Source: Thermoplasmatales archaeon UBA447
Lineage (GTDB): Archaea > Thermoplasmatota > Thermoplasmata > Thermoplasmatales > Thermoplasmataceae
Direction of reading: 5' to 3'
Assembly (NCBI GenBank): GCA_002503205.1
Contig: DARE01000012.1
Location: forward strand, 9,199 to 43,901
Length of the DNA: 34,703 nt
Shown here in pieces: positions 32,481 to 34,703 of this stretch (the first letter of the stretch is position 1; every line of letters starts with the position of its first letter). Both the position numbers and the translations under genes were made by a program. The notes beneath the pieces are model-generated. The model was not told where the DNA came from. It was given only the letters and a program-made list of their open reading frames with translations, and ran no database searches.

Positions 32481-33132
32481 AGAACCACCTCAGTTCAGCC
32501 ACAAGACTGTCCATGTGCCAGAGTTCATTGTACCTCTGCCTGATAGATCTGTCGCCGAGAGCAATCACCAGGAGTATTGACCCAAATAGCACAATATACA
32601 GGTTGATTGGTATTCCAAGAACATTTCCCAATAACAGTCCGTAGGCAAAGAAAAATAATATGAAGGTTATGCCAAGATATAAGAGAAATATCATAGCACT
32701 TATAACAATAAATGCCAGTTTTGCCTTTTTGAGATTAACAAGCATTTCTTCCCAGTCTGTAGTCTCAATTATACGGATTATACCTGGCACTCCTTCTTTG
32801 AGGTATTCATCCCATTCATTCCCGACAGGCAATTTAAATGGCTTATGCAGAATTTTATATACAATTACTGCAAAGGCGAAAAAGATTGCGATATCAGGAA
32901 ATCCTTCCCGTAAGTAATTTCCTGCACCAAGCTTAATGCTCCCGAGGAAATAATTCGCTATCTCAAGATTGTATACATTCAGCCAAAGGGAAAAAATGCT
33001 CACAGCCAGTATTCCTGAAAGTATGATCAGAAACACCTTTTGAAACTGGGCACCAGCTTTCCAGTAACGCAATGTTGTGTCCACTGATAGCTTGAGCTGC
33101 CTGATTTTATCTACTGCACCCTTCTCGTCCAT
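32452..33132 (-). CDS. Integral membrane protein, unknown function
   Basis: A 226-aa protein with four clear membrane segments: about residues 32-52, 80-97, 140-165 and 178-194. The pairs are separated by a soluble loop (ILHKPFKLPVGNEWDEYLKE, then a helical stretch). A charged N-terminus (KGAVDKIRQLKLSVDTTLRY) and the C-terminal ALGDRSIRQRYNELWHMDSL region are probably cytoplasmic. GGTGG lies six bases before the ATG, and TTTAAAACT about 40-48 nt upstream may be the TATA box. Its 3' end overlaps the winged-helix gene, so the two form a unit. A membrane sensor plus DNA-binding partner is one possible reading, not a demonstrated one. Confidence 0.75.
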   Translation of the reverse strand: MDEKGAVDKIRQLKLSVDTTLRYWKAGAQFQKVFLIILSGILAVSIFSLWLNVYNLEIANYFLGSIKLGAGNYLREGFPDIAIFFAFAVIVYKILHKPFKLPVGNEWDEYLKEGVPGIIRIIETTDWEEMLVNLKKAKLAFIVISAMIFLLYLGITFILFFFAYGLLLGNVLGIPINLYIVLFGSILLVIALGDRSIRQRYNELWHMDSLVAELRWFYTEFQNARI

Positions 33133-33173
33133 CAGAAACCACCAACAACAGAGACATATACCGACGAATAGTT

Positions 33174-33632
33174 TTAAACAAACAATGCGTATGCGTCTAA
33201 ACCCATACCTTTGTAGGAATTGATTGCTCTTTTCATGAATCCATAAGGTACATTGGGGATAAGGCTTACATCAATAGGATGAGACGGTGAAACCAAAATA
33301 TTGGCGATTCCACCAAAGGAAGAAGACGACCCTGACGCTAGCACAGGGGCAAAACTGAAATTCACATCCAGTTGTGAAGTTACTTTATATTCTGTTCCAT
33401 TAGGTAGAATCACAATAGGCGAACCCAGCTCCTGTCCTTCGTAATTTACCTCTATCCTTCCATGAACCAGCATACTATTCTCAACAGTCACGAATATAAC
33501 GGTCCCGTTTGTTCCATGTTGGGTGGTGTAATAGTTATTGCTGTAAGAAGAAAAGCTCTGATTAATTCCAAAAGTCACGGCTATGAGAAAAGCAAGTATC
33601 ACTGCGGCTATCTTCCAGGAGCGATTTTTCAT
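33174..33632 (-). CDS. Exported or membrane-anchored protein, unknown function
   Basis: A 152-aa protein with a basic start (MKNRSWK) and one hydrophobic segment at about residues 8-24, followed by a Ser/Asn/Tyr-rich stretch. This is typical of a secreted or N-anchored archaeal surface protein. The rest is beta-rich (TVIFVTVENSMLVHGRIEVN, SPIVILPNGTEYKV) with a low-complexity ASGSSSSFGG patch. No family is recognised. TTAATATTAAAC about 22-33 nt before the ATG fits a leaderless promoter. The gene runs in the same direction as the membrane protein and winged-helix genes, 41 nt upstream, and may share their transcript. Confidence 0.7.
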   Translation of the reverse strand: MKNRSWKIAAVILAFLIAVTFGINQSFSSYSNNYYTTQHGTNGTVIFVTVENSMLVHGRIEVNYEGQELGSPIVILPNGTEYKVTSQLDVNFSFAPVLASGSSSSFGGIANILVSPSHPIDVSLIPNVPYGFMKRAINSYKGMGLDAYALFV

Positions 33633-33750
33633 ATTTACTGTTGGACGAGGGATTGTTTAATATTAACTCCCTTGAAGAGAGCTGTTAGATTATATGCCCA
33701 GCATCCAGCAGTTTGCAAATGAAATAGAATGCGATTAATTATTTGGCAAT

Positions 33751-34703
33751 TCAGTGGAGTGCACCCTCATAATACTTCAAAAGGGTCTTACAGTGCGCCC
33801 CTTTGCTAAAGCACCTTCTTGAAAAATTACGAGCCGCACTGGCAAGTCTCTCATAATCAGTTCTGTTCTCCCTTAAGGAAATTATGTAATTCGCTATTTC
33901 AAGAGGATCTGTGAAATTGAAGGTTATCATTCCGGTATCATCTCCTCCCGAATAATCAAGAAGAGGGAAATCCCGAGAGACTATGGTGGGGACTCCGAAT
34001 GCCAGGGCCTCCAGGACAGAAATGCCAAAGGTATCTGCAGATGCCGGATATATGAAAAGAGATGAAGATCCAAGAAGCCTCAGCTTGGTTTCCTCGTCAA
34101 CATATCCTGTCAGCTCAACTTTCGAGGAAAGACCTCTTTCTCTTGTTAATTTTCTGAGAAGTTCCTCATCTGGCCCTGTTCCTGATATAATGATTTTTAT
34201 ATTCTCTCTTTCAGGGATCTTTTCTGCCACATCAAGCAGCCTGAATGCCCCCTTATCCCTTGTAATTCTACCCAGGAACTGCACCACGAAGGTATTTTCA
34301 TCAGTATTTCCCTGTTTTTCTTTAAATTTCTCTGTATCCACAAAGAGTGGGAGTTCTACAGTATTTGTAATACCCTGATCCATGAGATATTTCTCTGACT
34401 TTGAACTTGGGACGAAAATCTTGCTGCATTTCTTGTAAAGGTAAAGATTGTATCTCCATGTGAATCTGAAAAGCTTGCTCTTCATAGGAAGGTTGATCGA
34501 TTCCTGCATTCGGACAAAATCAGTATGGAATGTGGAAAAAATGGGAATATTCTGGTTCTTAGCCACCCTGTAGCCAAGTGTTCCTATGAATGGATCATGG
34601 ATATGGATTACGTCAAATTTCTCTTCGAGCGCCCTTCTGTAAAGGCCTACAGGTATGGGGAAAAAAGGGACGCTGTACTGTGTATACATGGGAAGAGGGA
34701 AGC
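33751..34703 (-). CDS. Glycosyltransferase family 4, 5' part outside the window
   Basis: A GT-B retaining glycosyltransferase that uses a nucleotide-sugar donor to extend glycolipids, glycoproteins or polysaccharides on the cytoplasmic face. Visible are HIHDPFIGTLGY of the N-terminal domain, STFHTDF, the C-domain start VQFLGRITRDKGAFRLLDVA, IIISGTGPDEELL, VELTGYVDEETK and the donor-site segment ADTFGISVLEALAFGVP. The usual EX7E reads DX7E here, with Asp at the first position. The frame stays open to base 34703, and the family normally has about 60-70 residues before the HDP motif, so the start lies beyond the window. An internal ATG at 34689 is not the start. It appears unrelated to the island. 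Confidence 0.9.
   Translation of the reverse strand, partial: FPLPMYTQYSVPFFPIPVGLYRRALEEKFDVIHIHDPFIGTLGYRVAKNQNIPIFSTFHTDFVRMQESINLPMKSKLFRFTWRYNLYLYKKCSKIFVPSSKSEKYLMDQGITNTVELPLFVDTEKFKEKQGNTDENTFVVQFLGRITRDKGAFRLLDVAEKIPERENIKIIISGTGPDEELLRKLTRERGLSSKVELTGYVDEETKLRLLGSSSLFIYPASADTFGISVLEALAFGVPTIVSRDFPLLDYSGGDDTGMITFNFTDPLEIANYIISLRENRTDYERLASAARNFSRRCFSKGAHCKTLLKYYEGALH

Overview
The window looks like a chromosome segment of an acidophilic, heterotrophic Thermoplasmatales-like archaeon. The support is indirect. Many first genes have a TATA-like box about 23-28 nt before the start codon with no Shine-Dalgarno (leaderless style). Operon-internal genes carry strong GGTGA/GGAGG sites. The tRNA-Phe gene encodes no CCA. 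The content (two-thioredoxin-fold disulfide oxidoreductase, dehydrogenase-first HAD/crotonase fusion, 2-oxoacid dehydrogenase complex, AlaX) fits that group. The genus cannot be fixed by reading alone.

Positions 1-24170 hold ordinary chromosomal genes with one strong theme, acyl-CoA and 2-oxoacid catabolism. They include a truncated M19 dipeptidase, an SCP2 protein with a 3-hydroxyacyl-CoA dehydrogenase/enoyl-CoA hydratase fusion, a disulfide oxidoreductase, AlaX, a DtxR-type regulator, a metal-dependent cyclase-family hydrolase and a cobalamin adenosyltransferase. A tightly packed leftward operon lipA-E1alpha-E1beta-E2-E3-lipB encodes a 2-oxoacid dehydrogenase complex together with its lipoate synthesis. 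Then come a membrane Fe-S (CCG-domain, HdrD-like) oxidoreductase converging on etfBA, and a rightward thiolase / acyl-CoA dehydrogenase / atypical acyl-CoA dehydrogenase operon. Together these can shorten acyl-CoAs, pass the electrons to ETF and on to the membrane, and oxidise 2-oxoacids. A DUF5518-like membrane protein, a dienelactone-hydrolase-family protein and an MFS transporter follow.

A tRNA-Phe(GAA) gene at 24174-24246 marks the left edge of an AT-rich island. Its last bases (24230-24247) recur with 16 of 18 matches at 30340-30357, directly beside the 5' end of a tyrosine-recombinase gene. I read this as an integrated element of about 6.1 kb. Its cargo is an unidentified two-gene cassette, a solitary HNH endonuclease, a gene broken by one in-frame stop, and a 693-aa GmrSD-type (DUF262-DUF1524-DUF5655) restriction protein. 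The integrase is decayed: a nonsense codon, a frameshift and loss of the second catalytic arginine. The element therefore looks stranded.

Positions 30360-34703 hold poorly conserved membrane, exported and small proteins, a winged-helix protein without a conventional start codon at its proper N-terminus, and the 3' part of a GT4 glycosyltransferase that leaves the window.
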